Positions 44,312 through 54,096 are shown, counted from the stretch's first letter. The stretch is DNA of 64,000 bases from Pseudomonas sp. Irchel s3b2 (GCF_900187445.1 NZ_FYEB01000021.1:1-64000), one strand, 5' to 3'. Notes: a model not told the origin generated them from the letters alone. Numbers and translations: made by a program.

Positions 44312-46505
44312 GTTCAAGTCCTAGGGGCTTGGTGATGGCACTAGCTTTTATGTAGCCGGCCAATGGCGATTGCGGGTCGAGCAGCGAGGTGCGGATGAAG
44401 TGCAGGTAGCTCTTCACCCGGCGCAAGGCAGAGGTATCGAAGTGCGGCGCGAAGGGCTCATCGGTGGCCTGCACACAGCTGATCGCGTGATCCACCGCGA
44501 CCAGCGCACGCTCCAGATTGCTCTGGCTCGGCTGCAGAAACAGTCGCACCAGCGAACGCCCCATCACCCGGATTGACTGGCGCCACGGCTGGGATTCGGC
44601 GTACGCCGGATGCACCGGCAGAATCGCCTGTTCCTTGCGTAACTCGATGATCGCGTGGCCGACTTCCAGCACCACGAACATCCAGCGCAGCAAGTCCCGT
44701 TGCACCTGCGGCTGTCCCGCTGCCAGACCGTAGGCCTGATGCAAAAGATCGCGGGTGCGGCTTTCGAAACTCGATGCCAAGCCCTTGAGTTTGCCGCTGA
44801 TGGCGTACACCACTTGCCCGCGCAAATCCTGCTCCAACCGCCGCCATAACCAGCTGCTGTTGGGCGGCAAAATGATCGCCCCGGCCGCCGCGCACACCAG
44901 CATGCCCAGGATCATCGCGATGTAGTCGTTGATGAAGGCGTAAGGGTTGTAAACCGTGAGGTTGTCCGGCACCGAACCGGTGCTGAAGAAGATCAGCAAC
45001 CCCAGGCCAACCCCGGCGTATTGCGGCCGTGAAGTCAGGAACGCCCCGACCACGATCACCGGCGCGAGCATCACGCACAGCAATGGAAAACCGTCGATCA
45101 AGGGGAAGATGAAAAACATCTCGACGAAGCCGATCAACGCCCCGAGCAACGTCCCGCAGGCCATCTGAAACGCCATGCGTTTGGGGTTCGGTGTCGCCGC
45201 TGAAAGGCCGACCGTGGCGGCAGCGATCAGGGTCATGGTCGCTCCGCTCGGCCACGCGGTGGCCACCCAATAACTACCGAGCAGCACGAGGATAAATGCT
45301 GCGCGAATGCCCGATGCCGCCGAGGCCAGCCAGTTGGTTTGCGGGGTGAAGGGCTCGTCCCAGCGTTCACGTTCGTGGCTGTGTACGGCCAGCGACGCGT
45401 GGGTTTGTGCATAACCGTGCAGGTCGTCGACGAAGCGATAAAGCAGCTCGTAGGCAGTGTGGAAATCCAGTTGCTCGGCATCGCTCGGATCACTCTCCTG
45501 AAAGGTCGCCCGCAGGCTGCGGACGCGCGCCGGCAAGTTTTCCTTATAGGCTGCCAAAGCAATGGCCAGGCGTGCAGCGTCGGGGCTGGTCAAGGCGCGA
45601 CCGCTGAAGCCGTCGAGCACTTCGGCCAGAGCCCGTAACCCCGGTTTGATCGCCGCGACAACATGATCGGCGCCGCTGCGGCGCAGGCGTTCGAGCAACT
45701 GATGCAGGGCATTGAAGCGCGTGGTAATGCCCATGAATTCGCTGTTCAAACGGCTGAGCCGGCCGTTGCGCCGACGCATGTGCGGGTCTTCGAACACCGT
45801 CACGCTGCGCAGCCCTTCCAGGCCCACCGCCTCGGCGATAAACCGCACGTTGTTCGCTTCAAACGCCTCGCGCCGGCTGCGGCCGCGCAAGCCATCGGTG
45901 ACGAACAAGGCAAACACGCCGAAGCGCTGATACAAGGCATTGCGCATCGCGGCGCTGGCGGTTTGCGGCAAGATCGCGGCGCTCACCAGCGTCGAGCAGA
46001 GAATCCCCAGGGAGATTTCCAACACGCGCCAGACTGCCGCCATGAACGCGCCGTCCGGGTGAGCCAATGCAGGCAGCCCGACCATCGCTGCCGTGTACCC
46101 GGCGAGCACAAATCCGTAAGCGCGGAAGTTGCGATAACGCGCCGCGCCGGCCGAGCAGAGGCCGACCCAGATCGCCAGCGAGCCGAGGAACAGTTCGGTG
46201 TTCTGCGCAAACAAGGCAATCAATGCGACCATCACCGCCGACCCGGCCAAGGTGCCGAGGAAGCGATAGAAACTCTTGGCAAACACTTGGCCGCTTTGCG
46301 GTTGCATGACGATGAACACGGTGATCATCGCGGTGCGCGGTTGCGGCAACTCAAGGCGCATGGCCAGCCACAGGGTCAGGAAGGCGGCGAGCAGCACCTT
46401 GAAGATGTAAACCCAGGTCACGCCATCGCTGCGCGCCCAGTCGAACAAACCCCGGCGCCATTCAAGGGAATACAGCCAGCGCAAAGGTGCGGGCAAGGGA
46501 GTCAT
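44301..46505 (-). CDS. aaeB: FUSC-family inner-membrane efflux protein (AaeB-like)
   Basis: The 734-residue protein has two sets of about five membrane helices (roughly 25-180 and 375-530), each followed by a cytoplasmic region, as in the aromatic acid exporter AaeB. Substrates are likely hydroxybenzoates or related compounds, by family. ATG 46505 is favoured (GGA upstream); the frame extends into a REP doublet to 46625, which is not used. Confidence 0.88.
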   Translation of the reverse strand: MTPLPAPLRWLYSLEWRRGLFDWARSDGVTWVYIFKVLLAAFLTLWLAMRLELPQPRTAMITVFIVMQPQSGQVFAKSFYRFLGTLAGSAVMVALIALFAQNTELFLGSLAIWVGLCSAGAARYRNFRAYGFVLAGYTAAMVGLPALAHPDGAFMAAVWRVLEISLGILCSTLVSAAILPQTASAAMRNALYQRFGVFALFVTDGLRGRSRREAFEANNVRFIAEAVGLEGLRSVTVFEDPHMRRRNGRLSRLNSEFMGITTRFNALHQLLERLRRSGADHVVAAIKPGLRALAEVLDGFSGRALTSPDAARLAIALAAYKENLPARVRSLRATFQESDPSDAEQLDFHTAYELLYRFVDDLHGYAQTHASLAVHSHERERWDEPFTPQTNWLASAASGIRAAFILVLLGSYWVATAWPSGATMTLIAAATVGLSAATPNPKRMAFQMACGTLLGALIGFVEMFFIFPLIDGFPLLCVMLAPVIVVGAFLTSRPQYAGVGLGLLIFFSTGSVPDNLTVYNPYAFINDYIAMILGMLVCAAAGAIILPPNSSWLWRRLEQDLRGQVVYAISGKLKGLASSFESRTRDLLHQAYGLAAGQPQVQRDLLRWMFVVLEVGHAIIELRKEQAILPVHPAYAESQPWRQSIRVMGRSLVRLFLQPSQSNLERALVAVDHAISCVQATDEPFAPHFDTSALRRVKSYLHFIRTSLLDPQSPLAGYIKASAITKPLGLEHAS

Positions 46506-46540
46506 TAGCATCCTGGAAGAACCTGAAGCAAAAGAGATCC

Positions 46541-46653
46541 TGTGGCGAGCGAGCTTGCTCGCGCTGGGCTGCGCAGCGGCCCCAAAATTCCGGCAACCAT
46601 TGCTAATTTTGTGAGTGCTACGCACTCAAGCGGGAGCAAGCTCCCTCGCCACA
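46541..46653. repeat. REP doublet between the FUSC gene and the outer-membrane factor gene
   Basis: TGTGGCGAGCGAGCTTGCTC at the left is mirrored by GAGCAAGCTCCCTCGCCACA at the right. It lies within the efflux operon. Confidence 0.85.
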
Positions 46654-46680
46654 AATGTGGGTTTGCCTGATACATAGTGG

Positions 46681-48180
46681 TCATTTCAAAAGAGTCGGGG
46701 TTTTCGGTGCATCGGTCTGGCTGTCTTCCGGCACGTCGTTGCCCGCCTCGAGTCCACCGCCAAGCGCCGTCACCAGCTCGGCATGAGCACTCAAGCGCGC
46801 CGCCTGAACCTGCTGCTGCACCTGCTGCTGCTTGAACAGCAAACTCTGCGCATTGAGCACGTTGAGGTAATCGGTGAGCCCACGCTGATACGCGATCATC
46901 GCGATGTCATAGGTCTTCTGCGCCGTGGCCACCGACTCGGTGGCGAAGGCCTGTTGCTTGTCCATCGACTCGCGGCGAATCAACTGATCGGAGATGTTCT
47001 TCAGCGCGTTGACCAGCGTCTGGTTGTACCTGGCCACCGCGATGTCATAACCGGCCGAGGCTTCGCCCAGCTCCGCACGCAAGCGGCCGCCGTCGAAGAT
47101 CGGCAACGAAATCGCCGGGCCGACGCTGTAGTTGAGCTTCTTGCCGGTCAAGAACTCCAACGCCCCGCCGCCGGTGGCCATGTAGCCGAGACTGCCGACC
47201 AGATCGACGTTGGGGTAGAAACCGGCGTGGGCGACATCGATGCCTCGCGCCTGCGCCGCCACTTGCCAGCGACTGGCAACCACGTCCGGACGCTGACCGA
47301 GCAATTGCGCCGGCAAAGACGACGGCAACTTCAGCGCCGCGCCCAACGACAGCGTCGGCCGTTGCAACTGCGCGCCCTCCCCCGGTCCCTTGCCGGCCAG
47401 CGCTGCGAGCTGGTTGCGGCTTAGAGCAATTTCCTCGTCCAGTGCATCGATCTGCCGATGGGTTTCCGGCAATGGTGTTTCGGCTTGGCTGACTTCGAAA
47501 TGCGTACCGATGCCGCCATCCAGACGTTTCTGTGCCAGGTCGAGAATTTGCTGTTGCTGCTTCAACGTTGCCGCGACGATGTCCCGTTGTGCGTAATGCA
47601 ACGAGAGCTCGATGTAGGCGCGTACGATGTTGTTCTGCAATTCGAGTTGGGCCTGCCGTGCTTCGGCGGCGCTCATGTGGGCCATGTCCACCGCGCGCTC
47701 GGTGGCGTTGCTTTCACGGCCCCAGAGGTCGAGGGCATAGCTGAAACCCAGCGCGGCGTTGTTGTCCCAGGTGGTGGTGTCGGCCAACTCACCGGGGCCG
47801 TAGAACTGATCGGAGGGCCAGTTGTGGCGCTTGAGGGTGGATTGGCCATTGATCTGCAGCGACTCGGCAGACTCGGCAATGCCGGCCATGGACCGCGCCT
47901 GACGCACTCGCGCGGCGGCCATGGCCATGCTCGGGCTATCCTGCAGTGCGAGATCGATCCAGCGGTTCAGTTGCGGGTCGCCGTAGGCTTGCCACCATTG
48001 AGCGGTGGGCCAATGAGCATCCTGCACAGCGCTCTGAATGGCGTCGTCGGTGGCCAATGAATTGGCCTCCAGTGCCTTGCCTTGTGGGGCAATACCGGCG
48101 GTGCCGATGCAGCCGCTGATTGCCAGGGTTAAAGCCAAAACACTGAGCGTCTTGAGCGCTCTGTTGATGCGACGCGGCAC
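46681..48180 (-). CDS. Outer-membrane efflux lipoprotein (NodT/OprM-type)
   Basis: The 499-residue protein has a lipoprotein signal ending LAISGC, and two outer-membrane-factor repeats with long coiled coils (TolC fold). It forms the exit duct of the Aae-type pump encoded downstream. I chose the GTG at 48180, which gives MPRRINRALKTLSVLALTL as signal; longer frames enter a REP element. First gene of the four-gene operon. Confidence 0.85.
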   Translation of the reverse strand: MPRRINRALKTLSVLALTLAISGCIGTAGIAPQGKALEANSLATDDAIQSAVQDAHWPTAQWWQAYGDPQLNRWIDLALQDSPSMAMAAARVRQARSMAGIAESAESLQINGQSTLKRHNWPSDQFYGPGELADTTTWDNNAALGFSYALDLWGRESNATERAVDMAHMSAAEARQAQLELQNNIVRAYIELSLHYAQRDIVAATLKQQQQILDLAQKRLDGGIGTHFEVSQAETPLPETHRQIDALDEEIALSRNQLAALAGKGPGEGAQLQRPTLSLGAALKLPSSLPAQLLGQRPDVVASRWQVAAQARGIDVAHAGFYPNVDLVGSLGYMATGGGALEFLTGKKLNYSVGPAISLPIFDGGRLRAELGEASAGYDIAVARYNQTLVNALKNISDQLIRRESMDKQQAFATESVATAQKTYDIAMIAYQRGLTDYLNVLNAQSLLFKQQQVQQQVQAARLSAHAELVTALGGGLEAGNDVPEDSQTDAPKTPTLLK

Positions 48181-48218
48181 TGCTGCAAATTCCTGAGATA
48201 GGGGGAGGCACGAGATCC

Positions 48219-48308
48219 CTGTAGGAGCGAGGCTTGCCCGCGAAGGGAACACCGCCGTCATGCAGACCCACCGCAGCGCTCCTTTCGCGGGCAAGCCTCG
48301 CTCCTACA
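48219..48308. repeat. REP doublet in the efflux operon / LysR divergent region
   Basis: CTGTAGGAGCGAGGCTTGCC and its inverted copy GGCAAGCCTCGCTCCTACA enclose about 40 bases. It separates the operon start from the LysR gene. Confidence 0.9.
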
Positions 48309-48469
48309 AGAACAGGCGCAATTCTAGGGGTGGGGTTTGTTGGCGATAAGCCGGGATTCTTGTGAATCTTTGTTACCGTTAACGCGATAATCCCGTGGTC
48401 CATCTTTAGTCGTCTGTAAAAAAGCAGAAACTTCGTGTCACAATTTGCCATCGAACCCGAGAGCACCCC

Positions 48470-49438
48470 ATGGACACTTTGCAAAATATGCGCGCCTTCA
48501 GTTACGTGGCCGAGGCCGGCAGCTTCACCGCCGCCGCCGTGCAACTCGACACCACCACGGCCAACGTTTCGCGCGCGGTCTCCAACCTGGAAGCCCACCT
48601 GCAAACCCGCCTGCTCAACCGCACCACCCGCCGCATCGCCCTGACCGAGGCCGGCAAGCGCTATCTATTGCGTTGCGAGCAGATCCTGGCCTACGTCGAA
48701 GAAGCTGAAGCCGAGGCCAGCGACGCCCATGCGCGTCCGGCCGGGCAGCTGAAAGTGCATACCATGACCGGCATCGGTCAGCACTTCGTGATCGACGCCA
48801 TCGCCCGCTACCGCAAAACCCACCCGGACGTGACCTTCGACCTGACCATGGCCAACCGCGTGCCGGATCTGCTCGACGAGGGCTACGACGTGTCCATCGT
48901 GCTCGCCAGCGAACTGCCGGACTCGGGCTTCGTCTCCCAGCGTTTGGGCATCACCTACAGCATCGTTTGCGCATCGCCCGCCTATGTAAAAGCCAACGGC
49001 TGCGCGCACAAGCCCAGCGACCTGCTCAACCACGCCTGCCTGCGCCTGGTGAGCCCGGTCATCCCGCTGGAAAAATGGACCTTCGACGGCCCGGACGGCC
49101 AGGAAATGGTCACCATCAACAGCTCACCGTTTTTGGTGAACTCGGCTGATGCGATGAAGACTGCGATCACCAGTGGCATGGGGGTTGGGGTTTTGCCGGT
49201 GTATGCGGCGATTGAAGGCTTGCGCAATGGCACGCTGGTGCGGGTGATGCCGAACTACCGCTCGCAGGAGTTGAATCTGTATGCGATTTATCCTTCGCGG
49301 CAATATCTGGACGCGAAGATCAAGACGTGGGTCGAGTACTTGCGTGGGTCGTTGCCGGAGATATTGGCGGCGCATCAGGCGGAATTGGCGGCGTATGAGT
49401 TGAGTGGGAGTTTGGGTGGGGTTCGGGTGGCGAATTGA
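48470..49438 (+). CDS. LysR-family regulator, probable controller of the efflux operon
   Basis: A 322-residue regulator with N-terminal winged helix (MDTLQNMRAFSYVAEAGSF) and LysR effector domain. It is divergent from the OMF-FUSC-DUF1656-MFP operon, as AaeR is from aaeXAB in E. coli, so it likely activates that operon in response to aromatic acids. Inferred from context. Confidence 0.85.
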   Translation: MDTLQNMRAFSYVAEAGSFTAAAVQLDTTTANVSRAVSNLEAHLQTRLLNRTTRRIALTEAGKRYLLRCEQILAYVEEAEAEASDAHARPAGQLKVHTMTGIGQHFVIDAIARYRKTHPDVTFDLTMANRVPDLLDEGYDVSIVLASELPDSGFVSQRLGITYSIVCASPAYVKANGCAHKPSDLLNHACLRLVSPVIPLEKWTFDGPDGQEMVTINSSPFLVNSADAMKTAITSGMGVGVLPVYAAIEGLRNGTLVRVMPNYRSQELNLYAIYPSRQYLDAKIKTWVEYLRGSLPEILAAHQAELAAYELSGSLGGVRVAN

Positions 49439-49440
49439 TT

Positions 49441-49774
49441 TCACGGTCCTACAGACGCGGTGATTTTGGGGGATGTTTCCGACGAGTTCTGTCGGTTGTT
49501 GGGTCAGACGGGAAATGGGTAGGCTTTGTGGGTCGCTGCCAAATCAGCGATCAGGTCTGGAAAACCTGGCGAACACTTACCACGCCCCATGGCATACTGC
49601 GGCGCTTTTTTCTGCACGCAAATCCTTGTTATGGCGGCTGTGCGCGGGAGACCTTCGGGTCTGCCGGTTTTTGGTGGGTGTACCGGTTTTTCCAGTCCGC
49701 GCATGGCTGCCACCCTTTCGTCTGGAAAACGAAAGATGGCAGTTCCACTTCATCTGCCAATGAGTAACTTCCGC
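49441..49774 (+). ncRNA. Hairpin-rich structured leader upstream of DUF6124 gene
   Basis: Six or more local stems are visible. CCGAC/GTCGG (49479-49495), TCGCTG/CAGCGA (49533-49550) and CAGGT/ACCTG (49552-49568) come first. A 15-pair stem (49633-49647 with 49697-49711, three GU pairs) encloses two hairpins: AGACC-TTCG-GGTCT (49649-49662) and CCGGT/ACCGG (49664-49686). It is therefore a three-way junction. CTTTCG/CGAAAG (49715-49735) and GGCAG/CTGCC (49738-49758) follow, next to the start codon. A T-run at 49605-49611 follows GGCGC. The structure and its position argue for a cis-regulatory RNA or an sRNA read with the gene. Confidence 0.65.
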
Positions 49775-50152
49775 ATGATCAAAGAAACACCGAATCCCCC
49801 GGAAACCGACGACGTTTCCCCCTACGAATCCCCCAATTCCAAAAAACTCAACGAAGCCGCCGAACGTGCGCTGAATCACTACCTCAATCCCGCGGCCCTC
49901 AAATCACCGACCATCCGCAAACCCAGCACGATGTATATGCTCGCACCGGCGATCAAAGACGAAGACCTCTTGGCCCACACCTGTGAATCGTTGGCCCAGG
50001 CCAGTGTGATGGCCAGCAATTTTTCGACCTATCTGGAAGGCCCGCATCGGAATACGGCCATGGCGATCCAGCAGATCGTCATGCTGGCCGAGCTCGCGGT
50101 GAATCGGATGCTGGACAACCTCAACGTACCAAATCCCGCGCCACACAGTTGA
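49775..50152 (+). CDS. DUF6124-family protein
   Basis: A 125-residue protein with an N-terminal Pro-rich disordered segment (MIKETPNPPETDDVSPYES) and a helical C-terminal part, of the DUF6124 type (DUF3077 relatives), found in pseudomonads in several copies. Function unknown. Start ATG at 49775 is typical of the family; in-frame ATGs at 49736 and 49760 are alternatives, and the frame is open further upstream through the leader stems. A REP doublet follows. Confidence 0.75.
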   Translation: MIKETPNPPETDDVSPYESPNSKKLNEAAERALNHYLNPAALKSPTIRKPSTMYMLAPAIKDEDLLAHTCESLAQASVMASNFSTYLEGPHRNTAMAIQQIVMLAELAVNRMLDNLNVPNPAPHS

Positions 50153-50156
50153 TCCC

Positions 50157-50293
50157 CTGTAGGAGCGAGGCTTGCCCGCGAAGGCGTTGTGACATTCACC
50201 ATTGATGTCGCCTGACACACCGCCATCGCGCGCGATCCGCAAGAAATTGGTTGGCTGTCAGGCCTATATCGCGGGCAAGCCTCGCTCCTACAG
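50157..50293. repeat. REP doublet
   Basis: CTGTAGGAGCGAGGCTTGCC and the inverted GGGCAAGCCTCGCTCCTACAG enclose about 90 bases. It lies between the DUF6124 gene and ghrB. Confidence 0.88.
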
Positions 50294-50392
50294 GTTTTGG
50301 ATGGCGTACACCCGGCAATCCGAGCGCTCGCAAAATGTCCGGGAAGAATGTTAGCGTGCTTGGCATTCTCCAAGCCCGACGAGCCGTCTCCA

Positions 50393-51364
50393 ATGAAAAA
50401 AACCGTCCTCGCCTTCAGCCGTATCACCCCGCCGATGATCGAACGTCTGCAACAAGACTTCGACGTGATCGTGCCGAACCCGAAAAACGGCGACATCAAC
50501 GCCCAGTTCAATGAAGCCCTGCCACACGCCCACGGCCTGATCGGTGTCGGTCGCAAACTCGGCCGCGCGCAACTGGAAAACGCCAGCAAACTGGAAGTTG
50601 TCTCCAGCGTCTCGGTCGGCTACGACAACTACGATCTCGCCTATTTCAACGAACGCGGAATCATGCTTACCAATACCCCTGACGTCCTCACCGAAAGCAC
50701 CGCCGACCTGGCTTTCGCCTTGCTCATGAGCAGCGCCCGCCGCGTCGCCGAGCTGGACGCCTGGACCAAGGCCGGCCAATGGCAAGCCACCGTCGGCGCG
50801 CCGTTGTTCGGTAGTGATGTGCATGGCAAAACCCTGGGCATCGTCGGCATGGGCAACATCGGCGCGGCCATCGCCCGTCGCGGTCGCTTGGGCTTCAACA
50901 TGCCGATTATTTATAGCGGCAACAGTCGCAAGACAGAACTGGAGCAAGAGCTCGGTGCGCAGTTCCGCAGCCTTGATCAATTGTTGACTGAAGCCGATTT
51001 CGTCTGCCTGGTGGTGCCGCTCAGCGAAAAAACCAGGCACCTGATCAGCCACCGTGAACTGGCGCTGATGAAACCGAGCGCCATTCTGGTGAACATCGCC
51101 CGTGGCCCCGTAGTGGACGAACCGGCGCTGATCGAAGCGCTGCAAAACAACCAGATCCGTGGCGCCGGGCTGGACGTCTACGAGAAAGAACCGCTGGCCG
51201 AGTCGCCATTGTTCCAACTGAAAAACGCCGTGACCTTGCCGCACATCGGCTCCGCGACTCACGAAACCCGTGAAGCCATGGCCAATCGCGCACTGGCCAA
51301 TTTACGCAGTGCGCTGTTGGGGGGGCGCCCACAGGATTTGGTAAACCCACAAGTTTTCAAATGA
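50393..51364 (+). CDS. ghrB: Glyoxylate/hydroxypyruvate or 2-ketogluconate reductase (GhrB-like)
   Basis: The 323-residue D-2-hydroxyacid dehydrogenase closely resembles E. coli GhrB: SVGYDN, the NAD(P) motif GIVGMGNIG, catalytic R in NIARGPVVDE and the His in LPHIGSATHETR. Family substrates are glyoxylate, hydroxypyruvate and 2-ketogluconate. It stands as a single gene with no other sugar acid genes in sight. Confidence 0.85.
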   Translation: MKKTVLAFSRITPPMIERLQQDFDVIVPNPKNGDINAQFNEALPHAHGLIGVGRKLGRAQLENASKLEVVSSVSVGYDNYDLAYFNERGIMLTNTPDVLTESTADLAFALLMSSARRVAELDAWTKAGQWQATVGAPLFGSDVHGKTLGIVGMGNIGAAIARRGRLGFNMPIIYSGNSRKTELEQELGAQFRSLDQLLTEADFVCLVVPLSEKTRHLISHRELALMKPSAILVNIARGPVVDEPALIEALQNNQIRGAGLDVYEKEPLAESPLFQLKNAVTLPHIGSATHETREAMANRALANLRSALLGGRPQDLVNPQVFK

Positions 51365-51535
51365 AAAAAGTTCGGGCAGGCGTTTCAACGTTCTGCCCGC
51401 AACCCGTAAACTTTCGACATTTGCGACAAAACACTTACACAACTTGCAAATCAGTAACCCGACCAAGTAGTGACCCAACCTATAACCTCTCCTCAATACT
51501 TGCCTGACAAGCATTCATTCTGGAGACGTTAAAAC

Positions 51536-52045
51536 TTGAACAACCTGACAACACACCAAACCATTAGAATCAGCAAACTGGCATTAATGTCATTTATCAG
51601 TTTTGTAGGCTTATTGATGATGTACAGCAATGTGACCGACTACCCTACCAACTATGAATATGTCGCACACATATTGAGTATGGACACCACCCGCGACAAG
51701 CTGAAATATGGCTACCGGGCGATCACCTCGCCCATGCTTCACCATCGAATCTATTGGTTCATCATTACACTCGAAGTTATATACACGGTGTTTTGCCTGA
51801 TGGGCACCTATCAACTTTACCGACAGTTGAATGCCAGCACCGAAGCGTTCCACGACGCTAAGAAACTTGCACTGATCGGGTTATTGGTCGCCATATTCGT
51901 CTACTACATCTGCATTCGGATTGTCGGTATCGAATGGTTCAACATGGATCAATCAGACGCCTGGAACTACGACGAGTGGGCGACGCAGATACTCGACTTC
52001 ATATTTCCCGCACTCATTTACATCAGTTTAAAAAACGAAAACTGA
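51536..52045 (+). CDS. DUF2165-family membrane protein
   Basis: A 169-residue protein with four membrane helices (about 13-33, 75-95, 108-130, 148-165) and conserved aromatic-rich segment GIEWFNMDQSDAWN near the third helix, typical of DUF2165. TTG at 51536 with GGAG upstream is the start. The gene is lower in GC than its neighbours, which may suggest transfer. Function unknown. Confidence 0.75.
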   Translation: MNNLTTHQTIRISKLALMSFISFVGLLMMYSNVTDYPTNYEYVAHILSMDTTRDKLKYGYRAITSPMLHHRIYWFIITLEVIYTVFCLMGTYQLYRQLNASTEAFHDAKKLALIGLLVAIFVYYICIRIVGIEWFNMDQSDAWNYDEWATQILDFIFPALIYISLKNEN

Positions 52046-52067
52046 CGCCTTGGCGAACGGCCCTCTA

Positions 52068-52970
52068 TCAGGCCGTTTTTGCCCCCTTGTACAATCGAAA
52101 TGACCCGGGTTTGTGAAAAACCAACACATTCCCCAACATCACCAGCACCAGCCCCGACAGTGCCGGTGCCGTCCATTGATAGCCTTCGACAAACGCCGAC
52201 ACATTCAGCGCCACCACAGGAAAGAGTACGGTGCAATACGCCGCCCGCTCCGGCCCCATGCGCCCGACCAGCGTCAGGTAGGCGGTGAAGCCGATCACCG
52301 AGCCCGGAATCACCAGGTACAGCAACGAGCCGATGTAGCGGGCATTCCATTCCATGTCGAACGGGATGCCTTTGACCAGGCACCACGCCGACAACATCGC
52401 CGCACCGTAAGCCATGCCCCAGGCATTGGTGGTCAGGGGTTTCAGGCCGGCCTTCTGTTGCAGACTCGACAACATGTTGCCCGCCGAAAAGCACAAGGTT
52501 CCAAGCAATGCCAGACCCAACCCGAGCAAGGTTTCGGGGCTGGCGGTATGACCGGCCAGCTCTGGCCAGAACAGCAGGCCAAGCCCGAGCAAGCCCAACG
52601 CGCCGCCCATCAGCACGTTACGGGCAATTTTCTGGCCGAAGAACACCCGCGCATTGAAGGCGTTCCACAAGGTGGCGGTGGAAAAGACCACGGCGACCAG
52701 ACCACTGGGGATCCACTGGCTGGCGGTGAGGAAACACATGAAGTTGATGCAAAACAGGCACAGCCCCTGCGCCAGGCAAATCAGATGCCCGCGACGGTTC
52801 ATCGGTTGCAGGCGCCGGCTGAGCAGCAACAGCACGAACAGTACCAACGCGGCAAGGCCGAAGCGATAAACGATCGACACCGGAATGGCCACCACGCCCA
52901 ATTGCCATTTCAAGGCGATCCAGGTGGTGCCCCAGATCAGCACGGTCAGTAGATACAGCGAAATGTTCAT
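52068..52970 (-). CDS. EamA-family drug/metabolite exporter
   Basis: A 300-residue inner-membrane protein with ten helices, two EamA repeats, as in RhaT/YedA transporters. Substrate unknown; amino acids or metabolites are usual. A divergent AraC regulator (138 bases apart) probably controls it. It converges with the DUF2165 gene. Confidence 0.88.
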   Translation of the reverse strand: MNISLYLLTVLIWGTTWIALKWQLGVVAIPVSIVYRFGLAALVLFVLLLLSRRLQPMNRRGHLICLAQGLCLFCINFMCFLTASQWIPSGLVAVVFSTATLWNAFNARVFFGQKIARNVLMGGALGLLGLGLLFWPELAGHTASPETLLGLGLALLGTLCFSAGNMLSSLQQKAGLKPLTTNAWGMAYGAAMLSAWCLVKGIPFDMEWNARYIGSLLYLVIPGSVIGFTAYLTLVGRMGPERAAYCTVLFPVVALNVSAFVEGYQWTAPALSGLVLVMLGNVLVFHKPGSFRLYKGAKTA

Positions 52971-53108
52971 GGTAAAGACTCCTGAATAGGCCTTCAGTGT
53001 CCGGCGCTAAACCCTTTTGCACTTGCATAAACTTGCGCTTTTGTCGGCCGTTGGGCTGGCAGGCCAATGTCTACGGAGTAGGATGCAAGGCGTTGGAGAG
53101 AACCGATC

Positions 53109-53984
53109 ATGGCCGCACTGGAAACGTTGCAAGTCTTTCAAGCCCTCAACCGCTCGCCCAATGCTCGCCTGGAGCACAGCGCCGAGCTCGGTGACGGCAT
53201 GGCTGCGGCTTTGTGGAGCAACCATCACGACGCCCGGGACTATGAAGCTCCGAGCCATCACACCCTCTCCTGCTACATCGCCGGCGGCACCGGTACTTTT
53301 CGCCGCGGACAGCCGGACAACAAGGGCGCCCCGGACAAACTGTGCATCCTGCCTGCCGACCACGAGTCAGGCTGGGTGATCAACGGCGACATTCGCCTGA
53401 CCCACCTGTATTTCAGCGCAGAACAATTTGCCTTGGGCTGTGTGACGCTGTTGGATCGCGAGCCCCGGGAATTGCAGTTACGTGAACAGACCTTTCTTGA
53501 GGACCCGCAACAAGCGCAACGCTTTCGGCAGTTACTCGCACTCAACTGGGACGAGCCCGGTGAACGTTTGCTGACCAGCAGTCTGGCCCACGAACTGATC
53601 AGCCATACGCTGCTCAGCCAGGTCGGCATTCGTCAGGGCTTGCGCTTGAAGGGCGGACTGGCCGCGCATCAGCGGCGGCAGTTGGTGGAATTCATTGACA
53701 GTCAGTTGGCGCAAGCGATCAGCCTTGGGCAGTTGGCGGCGTTGTGCGCACTGTCGGAATACCACTTTGCGCGGATGTTCCGGGTGAGCTTCGGATTGCC
53801 GCCACATCAGTATGTGTTGGCTCGGCGACTGAGCCGGGCGCGAGAGTTGTTACGCGGGACGTCGCAGCCGTTGGGGGATATTGCATTGGCCTGTGGGTTT
53901 GCCAGTGCGAGCCATTTCACCAACCGGTTTCGCCAGGCGTTGGGGGGCACGCCCGGGGAATATCGGCAGGCGTTTTTGCGGTAG
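53109..53984 (+). CDS. AraC-family transcriptional regulator
   Basis: A 291-residue regulator with an N-terminal cupin-like sensing domain and a C-terminal double helix-turn-helix (about 190-290; HFARMFRVSFGLPPHQY, ASASHFTNRFRQALG). It is divergent from the EamA exporter and likely activates it. The effector is unknown. Confidence 0.9.
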   Translation: MAALETLQVFQALNRSPNARLEHSAELGDGMAAALWSNHHDARDYEAPSHHTLSCYIAGGTGTFRRGQPDNKGAPDKLCILPADHESGWVINGDIRLTHLYFSAEQFALGCVTLLDREPRELQLREQTFLEDPQQAQRFRQLLALNWDEPGERLLTSSLAHELISHTLLSQVGIRQGLRLKGGLAAHQRRQLVEFIDSQLAQAISLGQLAALCALSEYHFARMFRVSFGLPPHQYVLARRLSRARELLRGTSQPLGDIALACGFASASHFTNRFRQALGGTPGEYRQAFLR

Positions 53985-54036
53985 CGCAGCAGGCCTTACT
54001 CGGGGGCAAGCCCCCTCGCCATAGAGACGCCCAAAT

Positions 54037-54067
54037 AAAAACGGGTCTGCTTATGCAGACCCGTTTT
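54037..54067. terminator. Bidirectional terminator between the AraC gene and the HPF gene
   Basis: AAAACGGGTCTGC and GCAGACCCGTTTT form a perfect 13-base-pair stem with loop TTAT, with A and T tracts on both sides, between the converging genes. Confidence 0.92.
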
Positions 54068-54096
54068 CTATGGGAAGGTAAAAAGTGAATCAGGCC

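Noticed and set aside
49526..49774. Upstream extension of the DUF6124 protein to a 208-residue form
   Set aside because: The frame is open, but the sequence there forms nested RNA stems and the family normally starts at MIK; extension is not supported.
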